64,000 bases of DNA from Meghimatium bilineatum (GCA_034231615.1 CM067315.1:36619129-36683128); one strand, 5' to 3'. Positions 15,201 through 30,200 are shown, numbered from the stretch's first letter. Numbers and translations: made by a program. Notes: a model not told the origin generated them from the sequence alone.

Positions 15201-18200
15201 CGGATAAGTGGGGTTCGGTTAATTGGGATTTGGATAATCGGATTTCTACTGTATTTGGATGAAAAAGAATAAGCTAATTTCTGTTACCCAAATCAGTCTG
15301 GACTTTACGATGTAAGTTGATTAATCCAACGATCGACGGAGTGATCTAGAAGTGATTAGAGAAACACCCTCCATCAACGGTTGTCACTACCGGAACTCCA
15401 ACATCAACAGAATACACAATCTCTTGAATGGATACCTACAGGCAAAAGAGCAAGGGGTAGACCAAAAGAAACACTCAGAAGAACACTACTTAGAGAAAGT
15501 AAAACACCCAATATTCATACTATTCAAGAACTGCACATAATAGCTTTGAACAGACAGAATTGGAGAGATCTGACCTCTGCCCTATGCGCTAACTAAAGGA
15601 AATTGATGATAATGATGATGATGTATTTACACATACACATTCGTAAGTACCACTATTGGTTCTACAGTTTTACTTCATTCTCACTTAATCATCGAATGTC
15701 GTACAATAATATATGGATTAAGAAATGGTTGCACAAGCTGGAAAGTAACAAAGACACTGGAGAAGACTTCAATTGCAGCGCTTAGTGGAGCAACATTCCA
15801 CATTTTTACACTTCTGAGCAAAATGCAATCAAAGGCTTTTACTTGCAGGAAATAAAATAAATAGTACACTTAAAAAGAAGACAAAGTATATGTTTATACA
15901 TATATCCACCATTCAAGAAAACTTTTGAGCATGTCTACTATATTGTATAAGCTATCGTATTTCGTTAAAAAAAAATACTTATTTTAGCGAAAGTGCGTGC
16001 TATACCTTTTTTCACAAAGCTCTTCAATTGGTATTAAATAAATGTCTTAGAAGGATCTTAAATATTGCTTAGGAAGAATTCTTTTTGAACAATAAGAGAA
16101 GTAACCAGCAATATTTTCCTACAATAATAACAAGAAAAGGTGGATTTATATCATACATGTACTTAGATTTATTGAAAAAAGACTGTCACTACAGGCATTA
16201 AAATGGGTACCAAGTAATAAAAGAGAGGACGACCAAGAGAGAAGATACCCGGAGCAACTATCACAGATGGTATGACTGAGTCTGAACATCATTTGAGAAC
16301 TACACACAGAAGAATTCCATTGCTCAAACTGAAGATCGATAGTTTCTGTCTTATGCATTGTATTCAGCCTAATGAAATATAGACAGATAAACAGACGGAT
16401 GAATGAATGTATGGAGGTGTGACTGGATGCACACCCAGGTATTGTAAGGATGTGGCCCTGATTACACTGTGTCCTCTCATCTCCACAGTCGGTGTCGCAG
16501 ACTTTACGATGTGATTATTAAGAGAAAATCATGTCACAGCAGCCTTCTCTTGGTTGATCAGTGTCCCTGAATCAGCACACCAGGAGACGATACGGTCTAG
16601 CTGATTATGCAGTGATCCGACAGTTTGTTATATCCCTTCCCTGTCGGTGTATCTGGATAAAGTCCGCTAAAGACGGTGTTCCACGTTCTTCCGTCGAGCT
16701 GCTGTTGTGTGCTTGCCACGGTGTGGACACTGAATAATACAGGTGACAGGTGATATCCCTGTGGTAGACCTAGGTGTATTTTTATGAGTTTAGATATCCA
16801 ACAACCGCACCTGAGAGCTACCTTCCCCTCGAGCAACACCGTTGATGTCTATCGTCTGACGACGAATGATCTGATCGTCGTCAGACCAGGTAAGGTTCAG
16901 GGTACTACAGCATCCATGATACTCTACAGTACCACGAAGTGTCTGCAAGGCTGGTTTTAAAAGGTTTTACAATCTCGCGATTACAATTAACAATACAGTC
17001 ATCCCTCTCTACTTCGCGGTTCATTTATCGCGGCCTCAGTACACCGCAGAATTCTAAAAACATATTTATAGTATGTACACTTTAGTTACATCTACGTATG
17101 TTACACACACACACATGTATCATATTTATATTATTTATACATTATTTCATGTGTTATTTATACTATTAATATTTTATTTACATGTTTGAAACTTTTCTTT
17201 AATGTTCTAATGATAACATATGCACTTATATGGTTTCATATACACTTATTGATATTATACATACACAAAAAATGTACGTGTTGTAAAAATGAGAGGATGA
17301 CACTACTTCGCGGTGTTTCACTTATCGCGGCCTGTTCTGGTCCCTATTAACCGCGATAACTGAGGGATGTCTGTACTCGTATATTCACACACAAAACTAT
17401 ATTTACGTTTACACATTGTTGACCATGTCAGCTCCGATTTAGATAGCAAATGTTGCATGCGTAGTTAAACATGTGACCAAGATAATTGTTCTACAGGAAT
17501 AAAGGAATATAAGGAAAACCCATTTTTATAGAGGATGTATCGAACGTATTGTTGACAATGTCAAATAATGATAATATCGGTTTTACATTTTAACAATATT
17601 CGTATATTCACATACAAAACTATATATTTACGTTTTTCATTTTCTCCCTTGTATGTGAGTGAGTGAACTGAACATCATGTGTTTTTTATTCCTTCTCTAT
17701 TTGCGTCTCTCTTCTTACTTTTTTGTTTGCTTCTGCTCCTAATAAAATCCTTCTGCCGTGAAATCAAATGTGTTAAAATTATTGCTGACATTAATGAAAT
17801 TCCAGTTTTCTAGTCTTCATCACAGCTGAAAACTCTTCACCAAAATATGATTTCATTTTTTTATAATGATTTTCTATTTTCGCACAAGCCCCTTCACTTT
17901 GACGATAATTGTAATCAAAGATCGGTGTTGTTGAATCTCTGCCAACATTAGTTTTTCTTTCTACCGATTCTATCAGACATAAATCTGACGACCTAGATCG
18001 TAAAACCTGGATCTCGTGGTAACCTACACTCAGTAAACTATATTAAGTTTTTTGTGTAGGTTTGCCAGATCACTCCCTTTACAAATTTCTGGTTCCTTTA
18101 CATCTATTTTTAGTGCATATTTTCGTTCGATTGGACGATCTAAACGTCTAAAGCGGTTCAGGATACACTATTATCATGCACCTAATATGTTCCTGTTATG

Positions 18201-21200
18201 GTCTCATTTGTACTTTTCTGTTTATTTGAATGGTTTTCTCATGGTTTTCTCACGTATTTTCTTATCATGTGTGAACGGCGACCAAAGTTTTCTCTTTACG
18301 ATTATACATTTTCTTTACTCTACTTGTAGGAACATTATTAAATCGTGCAGAACATAATTTACATTTACCTCGTACAAGTTACTAGACCCCGTAAAAAATT
18401 CTTTATTCAACTGTATAAACGGAATTAAACCTTGTAAGACATTATTTACTCGATTGTATAAACGTAATTAAACACTGTAAGACATTATTTACTCGATTGT
18501 ATAAACGTAATTAAACCCTGTAAGACATTATTTACTCGATTGTATAAACGTAATTAAACCTTGTAAGACATTTTTTACTCGATTGTATAAACGTAACTAA
18601 ACCTTGTAAGACATTATTTACTCGATTGTATAAACGTTACTAAACTTTGTAAAACATTATTTATCCAACTTTAAGAAAGTTAAGGGTTGCCAATAAATCA
18701 CGGCAAAATTGTGTGGCCAATCATATCATTCTCACCAGGCAAGACAGCTGTCAAGTATTCAGGAATATATCTGCTAATTAAAAGAAATGGTTACGGACCT
18801 CCAACCACTCCTCACCGTAAAAAAAAATAAGCAGAAAAAGTACGAAATAGCTACATTGTTTATTTCACATTCCTTATAAAATATTTCAAATTCATACTTT
18901 TGCCGAAATCTCAATTCCATTTGATAGCAAAAGGAACACGTGTTCCTGTTATAACATTTAGCATCTGCAATACCAGAATAGCTTCTCAAAAGTATCAAAA
19001 AACGCAAACTAACACATTTCTGACACATAAAGAGACACAATAATTTAGAAATATTAATAATTGAGGGCAAAATTGACTATATATCTATCGTGTAAGCAAT
19101 CCTTCCAGTAATATAATGTATTTAGAGATTCCAGGAAAAAATATTGTATGGATAAATTCATCATATTTATCGAATAAGTCGCTGCGTATGTGATGTTCTT
19201 GAACAGACTGTTCATATATATAAGCATGACAGAGCCAGGGTGATTCCCCTCTGTGGTCTGGGGAGCAGGTTTGAAACCTGTAGCCGACTGACGTGGAAGT
19301 GGTTCATTTCTAACCTTCGGGCGAATTATTTTGGGATCTCCCTATTGTAGTGGTTAAGCTGATCGCCTTGTGTTTTTCGTGGTTTTTTTTCGGAGATTCC
19401 TATGGATTGTGGAGCTACAGAGTTGCGTGCTATGAGTGGTACTCTCGGCAGGCGGCATGCTGCTTCGTTGCGTGACGGAGTATATATGGAAATTCGAGTA
19501 AAGTAAAGTCAATCCTCTACGACTTTTGAACCCATTTTTTTTAACATGGCGTTTCTTAATAATCGTCATCAGGTGCCATACCAGCTGGCGTAGGTAATCA
19601 TGACTCTTTACAGCTATCTATCTCCAGCATTATGTATTAAGATCGTTGTTGTTTCCGTGCCGTACCAGGTTGTCAAACTGTCTAATATTTTAGCACGTTG
19701 TCGCCATTTGTCTCTGTTGCCTTCAATCTTGCCTGTTGTTACTACGTTCTCCAAATCTCCCTGTCTCAGGAAGTGGCCAAAAAAATGAAGATTGTCTTTT
19801 TCTTATATTATTGATAAATGTCCGTTTCACATTTGATTCTTTCAACACCTCCACATTATATCTCAACAAAATAATATAATTAACTTCAATGTATTTCTAT
19901 CAAGTGTGTTTTTTTCCCAATTAATAATAAATAAAGAATGTGCTTAAAATAATTTTGAATTATTACATAAAAAACTATTTAATACATCTTTTTTGTGAAG
20001 AACGAAATGGAAACCATGTGAGACTTTAACATCTCATCAGACCTCTATACTGCATCCATAGAGAAGTTAAATCTAGATTTGGCCGCGGCTATCTATGGAG
20101 TAGTACAGTCCTTCAAACAGAATTAATGAGGCCTTCATTTGTCACTTTTCCTTATTATTCCTATGTTTTCTGTTGGCCACTATTTATATACTTAGAATCG
20201 AATGTCCAAAATAGCCAAGGCTACTTCAAGCATATAAATAGTAACCAATGGAAAACGACATTGGTCAATAAAGGTACCGAATGAAGGCCGCTTACGTTTG
20301 GCAGTTAGATTTCATATATCTACCGACGGTCACGATTTGACCCAACTTCTTGCTTTCGCCCTTTGGAATACTGTGAAACTATTTATAGCACGCAACTTGG
20401 CAGATTCAAGCGATAATTCCCATGGATCCCCGGAAAAAAAAACTTTATACACAAGACGACGTGACCGGGATCTGGTGGTATTATATGGCGCCCTGTACCG
20501 AGACCCTAGACAGTGCTACAGACCTGGAAGCTCATACCCTAGAACGCTGGTTTTCCGGTATTTTGATTATTTTTGTGCATTCAATTAGTTGGCCTTATCT
20601 ATTTTTGGCAGACGACTCCAATTATATTAATAGTGACCAACAGATAACAGGACAATAATCGAAAACATAACAAATGAAGTCTTGTTTACTTTCTGCAGTT
20701 AGGTCTTCTATACAGCTGATGGTCATGCTTGGGTCGAGACACTCGACAGTACTATAAGATCTGTGCATAGAAAGTGTAAACATGACATAAAAGGCACATT
20801 TTGATTATTTCTGTGCGTTTCATTGGTCGATCTTGGCTATTTTTTGGCATGCGACGCCAAGTATATAAAAAGTGACCAATTAAAATTACGACAAGAGTCA
20901 AACACGTAACAGCTGAAATCCTAATTAATTATATACAGATGTATTATCTATAAATGCATACTTTTATATAATGCACACATGCTTTGGTGAACTTAACAAT
21001 TTGGCACCCCTTTCAGGTAAACAGAAAACTAAAGGCAATGATTACTTGGTGTTCATGGCATTAAATCTATTTAATCTAGGGGCTTGGGTATGGGGGAGTG
21101 ATTTTGATGATCCCCAATTGCAGTGTCATGGACAGACCCCTCTGCGTCATCCCTCCTAGCAGCACAAGAGCTGTATGAAAACAGTATAATATAATATATA

Positions 21201-24200
21201 TATTGCAGCACATCTGTAAACCATGAAACAACGCATTCTGTTCTCTTGAGTACATCGTGTGAGTGCAGTAGTTTGATAACTGAACGAAGAAGAGAAAGAC
21301 AAACAGGAAGTTATTATCCTTAAGATTCCCCATACCCTAACACAGACCATCGATATTGGAATTTTGCTTGTTAGAATATGGTCTTCTAAAATGTCTCTGA
21401 CTTTTCGCCGTGATTTCCAATGGCTGCTATGATTATATTCTGATAATAGCTGTGTTTTCTCTGGATATTTCATTGTGTTAGTTTCGGAGAGGAACTGGAC
21501 ACCACCATATTAAAACAAGTCTATAGAACTGTCATTTTGAACTAAAACTCAACGACTTAAGAAGAATCAACACGTTTGAAAACGAATTTATATAGACTTG
21601 AGTTGGATATTAGGTATTAGGTATGTTGATTATCATCTTCGCACACCTGACACATCCATGGGTGCTTCGATCTCCGCTTTAGTAAATCTCTCAGGGTATA
21701 ACGGCTGATGGTTCCGGTTCTATGTTGGTTCACTATTCATTTTGAAATCATTGTTAAGGGTTCTTGTCGTGCCACTCCCATCCTCAATCCCAATGCTTGC
21801 ATTCTTGATATTGACTCATGCTTATTCATCTCAAAATCCTCTGATCGTGAGGACTAACGAAAAGCAGTCTAACTATGGAAGTATTCCCCGTAACGCACGC
21901 ACTTTACTGGCTGGAGTCGCAAACCTATTCCCATGTTTCCATACTAAGTGATTCACTGAATATGATTCAGAAAGTCAAAACAGGTAATGTACGAAGGGAA
22001 TTGGCAGAGTCATTGGAGAGAGCTAAAATGTGGACATCACTACGAAAACTCATACTTATTTTTGTCCCGGGACATGCGGGCGTGGAGGGAAACGAACATG
22101 CCGACAAATTAGCTAGTCTCGCCACCACAACAGACGGTCAGCCTATGGACCGATCAGACATACTCACTGTTCTTCGTGTTGGGTATATGTTACAGAAAAC
22201 GTAAAACCAATATGTTTGTGCATGATAGAATTACTTTATTAAACGGGTCAACAACAACAACTGTCAACATAACTTCATAACTGAAGCTTCGACACTCCGG
22301 TGGCATAGGCACATGATGAGAATTCTTCGATGACAAAAGATGGTTTTCAGTGTACGGAGGAGGGGTAAAGAAGACATGGCTGGATATATCAACGAATAGA
22401 CACGGTTCGAATTTTTCAAACTCATCAGGATGTTAAAGGATAGAAATGTTTGGAGATCCTTCCGCAGTAAATGTCTCAACGTTACACCCCTATGTCTCTT
22501 ACGAGTTATGTGTTTTATTAATATTATTATTATTATTATTGTTATTATACTTTGTGTTTATAGCCAATGAAAATCACGGAAAAGTAAATTTAGTCGTTTT
22601 AGAAGGATGTTTCCCAGTTAACCAACAAGTCTTCTAGTTTAAGCGGTCACGTACTAACCTCATCCGTCAACAATAGAAGTCCTAACAGGTCGAAATTAAA
22701 CATTCGAGCGGTGGAGGCCTTCTTGGCCTATCGACAGACATACTCCATCAACCGACGCTATTGCGTGCCACTACTAGAGGCTACTCACGATCGCCAGTCA
22801 ATGAACAAGAGTCAATTGACAGAACGAACTGCCCTACATGCCATCTGTGCCCCAAGAGGAGTTAACTATAAAAAAAAAATAACATTATTGTTTCGCTAAC
22901 TTGTCTGGACGACGGCAATATGGTAAATGCAGCATCATTTGAGATGTTAGAATTGTTTCTATCTATAACTGGCAATAATGTATGATGTTATTGCGTGAAT
23001 GCAAGCACAAATGTGCAAGCAACCAAATGTGTTCCCAGTACAGTCAAATTGTGTTCTCAGTACAGTCAGATGGTGTTCCCAGTACAGTCAGATTGTGTTC
23101 CCAGTACAGTCAAATTGTGTTCTCAGTACAGTCAGATGGTGTTCCCAGTACAGTCAGATTGTGTTCCCAGTACAGTCAGATTGTGTTCTTAGTACAATCA
23201 GATTGTGTTCCCAGTACAGTCAGATTGTGTTCTCAGTACAGTCAGATTGTGTTCCCAGTACAGTCAGATTGTGTTCTCAGTACAGTCAGATTGTGTTCTC
23301 AGTACAGTCAGATTGTGTTCTCAGTACAGTCAGATTGTGTTCTTAGTACAGTCAGATTGTGTTCTCAGTACAGTCAGATTGTGTTCTTAGTACAGTCATA
23401 TTGTGTTCCCAGTACAGTCAGATTGTGTTCTCAGTACAGTCAGATTGTGTTCTTAGTACAGTCAGATTGTGTTCCCAGTACAGTCAGATTGTGTTCTTAG
23501 TACAGTCAGATTGTGTTCCCAGTACAGTCAGATTGTGTTCTCAGTACAGTCAGATTGTGTTCCCAGTACAGTCAGATTGTGTTCTCAGTACAGTCAGATT
23601 GTGTTCTTAGTACAGTCAGATTGTGTTCCCAGTACAGTCAGATTGTGTTCTTAGTACAGTCAGATTGTGTTCCCAGTACAGTCAGATTGTGTTCTCAGTA
23701 CAGTCAGATTGTGTTCCCAGTACAGTCAGATTGTGTTCTCAGTACAGTCAGATTGTGTTCTCAGTACAGTCAGATTGTGTTCTTAGTACAGTCAGATTGT
23801 GTTCTCAGTACAGTCAGATTGTGTTCCCAGTACAGTCAGATTGTGTTCTCAGTACAGTCAGATTGTGTTCCCAGTACAGTCAGATTGTGTTCTCAGTACA
23901 GTCAGATTGTGTTCCCAGTACAGTCAAATTGTGTTCTCAGTACAGTCAGATTGTGTTCTCAGTACAGTCAGATTGTGTTCTCAGTACAGTCAGATTGTGT
24001 TCCCAGTACAGTCAGATTGTGTTCTCAGTACAGTCAGATTGTGTTCCCAGTACAGTCAGATTGTGTTCTCAGTACAGTCAGATTGTGTTCTCAGTACAGT
24101 CAGATTGTGTTCTCAGTACAGTCAGATTGTGTTCCCAGTACAGTCAGATTGTGTTCCCAGTACAGTGAGAATGTCAGTAATTGCAATATTTATTAATATT

Positions 24201-27200
24201 GCAATAATATTTATGTTAATAGTATGTGTCAAGTGACATATTTTATGTTAATAGTATAATATTAGTAAGTTAATAGTATAATATTAGTATGTTAATAGTA
24301 TAATATTAGTAAGTTAATAGTATAATATCATTATGTTAATAGTATAATATTAGTAAGTTAATAGTATAATATTATTATATGTTAATAACATACACAACAT
24401 TAATTATAAAAACAATGATATAATATGGTGTATTGTTTCTTTCATACATTCATTCAGGTGTTACAGAGCGAACGTTCACTTCCAGGTTTAAACGACAAAC
24501 TAATGGTAAGTCTTTATTAAAGCATGGTCAGAGACAGGATTTTGCTAAGAACGTGCGTTTTTTCATTATTCTAATGAAATAAAATAATTTTATTTGTGTT
24601 TCTTATTATCAATTTTTGGGGAAAGCAGTGATGACAAGCGTCTTTTTTTTTATCTCCAAGTTACGCAAGCTGAATGAAATTACGCATAATATTAAAAGTT
24701 GAAATGTGGACAAGTGATGTGGCAACTGATTCGCGTAATGAGCCTAATATTTATATAATATTCTTTTCTGATTGTTTGTTTTTGTTCTGACGAAGACTTT
24801 TCAGTCGAAACATCGTTTATTTCAGTTGATGTCATCAATGTATTTTATATATCACTGCAACACTCTCTACATATATCTATTTGTTTTTTCCCTTACTGTA
24901 GCTCACTAGTTAAACACATTGATAATATAATAACCACATGTTCCCTTATTCTACCGATGACGCATGTAATATCGAAAACATGTTCTAATTATGCTAATTA
25001 TCAATGCTCTATTTCCCTAAGGGGGAAGGGAGGGTGGTGATGAATACTATAAATCTTCATTTTCTCGTTCGTAGTTTAACATATCTACACAGCAAGTCCG
25101 GTTTTTTTGATAAATAGTGTTGTATTTGAAAGCATCCCAAGACACCTATACATTTTAAGTATGTCTACATTATACGGTTTTTTTAATAAATATAAATATT
25201 ACTGTAATTCAAAACTCCTCAAGGTTCCCACACAGTTTAAAGTTTCTACACAGCTCCTCAAGGTTCCCACACAGTTTAAAGTTTCTATACAGCTCCTCAA
25301 GGTTCCCACACAGTTTAAAGTTTCTACACAGCTCCTAAAGGTTCCCACACAATTTAAAGTTTCTACACAGCTCCTCAAGGTTCCCACACAGTTTAAAGTT
25401 TCTACACAGCTCCGCAAGGTTCCCACACAGTTTAAAGTTTCTACACAGCTCCGCAAGGTTCCCACACAGTTTAAAGTTTCTACAAAGCTCCTCAAGGTTC
25501 CCACACAGTTTAAAGTTTCTACAAAGCTCCTCAAGGTTCCCACACAGTTTAAAGTTTCTACAAAGCTCCTCAAGGCTCCCACACAGTTTAAAGTTTCTAC
25601 AAAGCTCCTCAAGGTTCCCACATAGTTTAAAGTTTCTACACTGCTCCTCAAGGTTCCCACACAGTTTAAAGTTTCTACACAGCTCCTCAAGGTTCCCACA
25701 CAATTTAAAGTTTCTACACAGCTCCTCAAGGTTCCCACAGAGTTTAAAGTTTCTACACAGCTCCTCAAGGTTCCCACACAGTTTAAAGTTTCTACACAGC
25801 TCCTCAAGGTTCCCACACAGTTTAAAGTTTCTACACAGCGAGTCTAGTTTTCTTGATAAACACTGCTGTATTTGAGAGATCATCGATGTTCCTTTACATA
25901 TTTCTACCTCTGGTAGTTAGGAAGTGGATTCTTTCATGGTTCTGAATCCGGCACTGCTACTGCCTAGGGAAACTTCACAGGGCGAGCACCATAAAGATTA
26001 TAAGATGGTGTCGTGCAGGCCTGTTAAGTAAGTGGGTTGCATGATACAAAAATTGCTGGTGCTTCTCTTGACCTGGTATCTCCTACTTCAGGATCTGTTC
26101 TTACTTGGACAGAATTAACATGGTCCTGATCGATGTAAAGGATGACCTGATCAGCCTTAGTTTGCAGTTTCTGTTGGCTTGAAGAATTGGCATGGCATCT
26201 ACTGCAACAAATTATCCCTTGATCAAAAATTAAGTATAAGAATTGGCAAGGCATCTACAACAATGAACAGACTAGCAAAAAGGTTCTGGCAAAACTTAAA
26301 TTAAAAATAAAAACCATAGGCAACAAATATAAACCAGCTGTGACAAATAAATTATTTTAACATGCTGTGACAATGTTAGAATTCTTGGAGCTATGTAGCA
26401 GTACAAAGTCACTCTGATGTATTGAAATGAACAGACAATCAGTACTATAGTATTTTTCTATGTTCAGTCTACGCAGACTCTGATAACTGGGACACACTAG
26501 GAGGATGGGAAATGGAATAATACTGAATGATCTACTTCATGGAGAATTACATTGTGGGAAAAAGATCTCAGGGTCTATCTCTACTTTGGCACAACGATGC
26601 ATGCAAATTCGATTTACATGATGCAGACATTGTTACGGAATCATGGGAACATGATACCTTGGATTGGAGTGTGTGGAGTGAAAACATCAGTAATGTTGCA
26701 GTTTCTTCAAGGGCTGCACGTCAAAGAAAACACACAATAGCACGCTGTGATACAAGCGGACCTGTGATTCCTTGTACATAAAGCGGAAGTCTGAGATTGT
26801 GGATCATATTAGTCTTGTTTGTCACATTCATCATCGCCATGGATTGTAGATTAGATAGCACAACAATAATAATAATAATAATATAGCCTGGAATATGGAA
26901 ATGTGTCTACTATATCTAAGGTTATTTTTAGTTAAAGGCTAGTGGAGAATACCTCGAGAACCTCTGCATTAGTCATTCATGCTGGCGTAAAAAGATCATT
27001 CATATCAAACATTAGGGCAGACAGTCAAGATTTCCAGGGTATGTGCTGAGAAGAACACAGCTTGAACATTTAATATCCACTGGAAATATCAAGGGGAGAA
27101 GAGATAGAGGACGACAAAGAGAAAAGTTGCTAGATGGACTAGTATTGTGGCATGGTAGAAGCTTACCAACCGAGCTTATTGACAACACAAGAGACAGAGA

Positions 27201-30200
27201 GTCGTAGAGAAACATATTCGCCTACGCCATTCGGCATGACACTTGATTCTTCTTCTTCTGCGTTCATTCTCAAACTCCAACTGGATCTAGCTGGATCATG
27301 GTCCTGCTAGATTTCCAGCAGGATGTAGTCCAGAAAATGGAAATGCGTTGTGTCTCCGTTTTATTTGCGTCAATTGCCCGACACATCCGTCTTCGGCGGG
27401 GGAATTGATTGATTAATTGAATATATTGTCTTCCATCATATATGTGTGCTATTGACCTCACACGCGTCTCATATTTCTTGTTTTATCGTTAACAGATTGT
27501 CTTCCAACATATGTGTATCCCAATGACCTCTCACGTGTATTATATGTTTCCTTTGGTATCATTAATATATTACCTCTGAATATGTGCATGTCTTAATGAC
27601 CTAACAAACATATCATATGTGGTATGCAATCATCACCAGAATGTCTTCGAACATAAGTTTGCCGTAGTGGACTCACAAACATCTACTATTTCCGTTATCA
27701 TCAACAGATTGTTCCAGAACATATGCCTGTCCTAATGACCTCACAAGCGTCTTCATATACCCAGATTGGTCAAATAAGCAGTGCGACAGGTATGTATGTA
27801 TGTAGTCCAAGTCCACAAGTGTTAGCATAACCAGATTGTCATATTTACTTTAGCCTTTCACAATACGAAAATCTGGCTCATGTGAGCAACATTGCATACC
27901 ACATTGTCATGAGCCTACAATGATCTAAAAATAAACCGCTCTATAAATAACTAAGATCAGAAGTAATTGATTGGAGAATATGAGAAATGTCGTGTCACTT
28001 ATAACAATCAATTATTTCAACGTAACCACGACATCCAAGATGTCTTGTAGGTTTGTAAAGAAAGGGAGCTATAACAAGTGGATAAATGACATAAAGCGTG
28101 GCTCTCGGGGGTATAACCCTTCTAGCTAAATTAATTGGGCCTTCATTCGTTCCTATCATGATTATTTCCTAGTTCTACATTCCAAGAATATTTATATACT
28201 TGGAATCACATGCCAAAAATAGCCAAGGCTACTCCAAGTATATAAATAGTAACCAATAGAAATCGTGACAGTAATCAAAAAATGTACCGAAGGAAGACAT
28301 CATTAACTCAGCTAGAAGTCATGTATCGTTGAGAACCACGCATAAAGCAACTAAAGAAATATTGGTCTGAGGTATTAAGTGAAGAAGTTGTAAACAGATC
28401 ATCCTTGAACATGTAAACAGATCATCCTTGAACATGTAAACAGATCATCCTTGAACATGTAAACAGATCATCATTGAACATGTAAACAGATCATCATTGA
28501 ATATGTAAACAGATCGTCCTTGAACATGTAAACAGATCATCGTTGAACACGTTATAAACAAATCATCGTTGAACACGTTATAAACAGATCATCCTTGAAC
28601 GCGTTATAAACAGATCTCATCCTTGAACACGTTATAAACAGATCATCCTTGAACACGTTATAAACAGATCACCCTTGAACACGTTATAAACAGATCACCC
28701 TTGAACACGTTATAAACAGATCACCCTTGCCTATTCAACTTGCAGAGCTCACTTTGGATAAAAGTACTCTATCTGTTTACGAACTAGTGATATGAACTTA
28801 TGAAGACTACAGATTAAATTATAATAATTTTCACGCGTTACTAATATGTGATGAAAACTTTATCGAATGTTTCCAAGAAATAGCCATATATAAGAAAGAC
28901 ATCAGACAGATTAGAAATATAAATTGAGAACAAATGGTATCAATAATGTGTGAAAACAGCTTCTCGTCATACATAGAAATAAAAAGAGAAGTAATGCAGT
29001 GACGTATTTTATTACCCAGTTTATTTAACATCTTAGTTAGTTAGTTTGTTCCTTTCGTGCCGTAAGCGACACATAGGGCAGATATTTTGGTTCTCCTTAT
29101 GATGTGGTCCGCTGCCTGCAGCTTTAATTCCTGGATGGTCTTACAGCCTATTAATTCCCCTTCTTTAATAATTGTGTTTTTAAGGGTAATTTTAGGACTT
29201 CCTGTTTTTCTTTTACCCTCAGGTGACCACATAAGTGCTTGTTGGTTTATTCTGTTTACATCTAGTCATAAAACGTGACCAAGGTATTTCTATCTTCGTT
29301 TTCTTATGATGTTTGAAACATACTCTTGGTGTGTTTTGTCTCTTAGATCACTATTTGTGACGAAGTCGTTCCAATTTATGTTCATCAGTTTGCGAAAACA
29401 TTTGTTTTCGAAGCTGTTTAGTTTGTTGTCTGTTGCTTGAGTTGATTTCCAGCTTTCACTACCATACGTTAGCACTGAGACAATACATGAGTTAAACAGT
29501 TTTAGTTTTTAAAACGACCCTCCATCACATAAAGAATCAGTAAACCTCTGTTTCAAGAATAATGGGGTTTTTACGATTGTGCTTATTACGACACAGATAA
29601 ACCGACCATATCGAAGAACAAAACTACTTCCATCTTGAACCGGAACCGGAAAACTGGACATTTAACATCTACACAGAGAATATTTTTTCAACATGTAGGT
29701 ATAATGCCAGAATTCAGGATCAATGTGAAAATAAGAGACCCCTGTGGATTATCACGTGAAGCTACGGAGTTACGTGCTATGAGTGGTACTCTCGGCAGGC
29801 AGCGTGCTGCTTCGTTGAGAGTAAAGGAGTACATATTGAAAACCGAGTACAATGAAGTCAATCCTCTACGTCTTTTGAACCCTTAAATCTTTTTCGTCCT
29901 CTTTGATAGAATTACAAATAGAGTATCAGAAGTGAGAGAAACATCGATCTATTATTTGAAGACTGTAATCGATTTACAAGACTACTAAACATCAATCAAT
30001 TGGTCAGATGACTAACTTCAATGAACAAAATCAATATACACCAGTCAATTGATGAGAAGACTGTAGTCGATGGACAAAAGGTAACCCAATGCATTTAACT
30101 GAGGTAAGGGTTGAGGGATGATAGCGATCTCACATTTCAGTAGCTCTGTTATATGAGGACAGTAGCCATCTCCTCTCCCTCGCATATCGGACCGATCCGG

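Noticed and set aside
23031..24168. CRISPR array, because of regular 22-bp spacing
   Set aside because: No unique spacers; it is a head-to-tail minisatellite in a eukaryotic genome.
22982..24236. Several plus-strand frames of up to 227 codons
   Set aside because: Generated by the 22-bp minisatellite.
25107..25883. Frames of 170-205 codons on both strands
   Set aside because: The 39-bp unit lacks stops on both strands; there is no gene signal.
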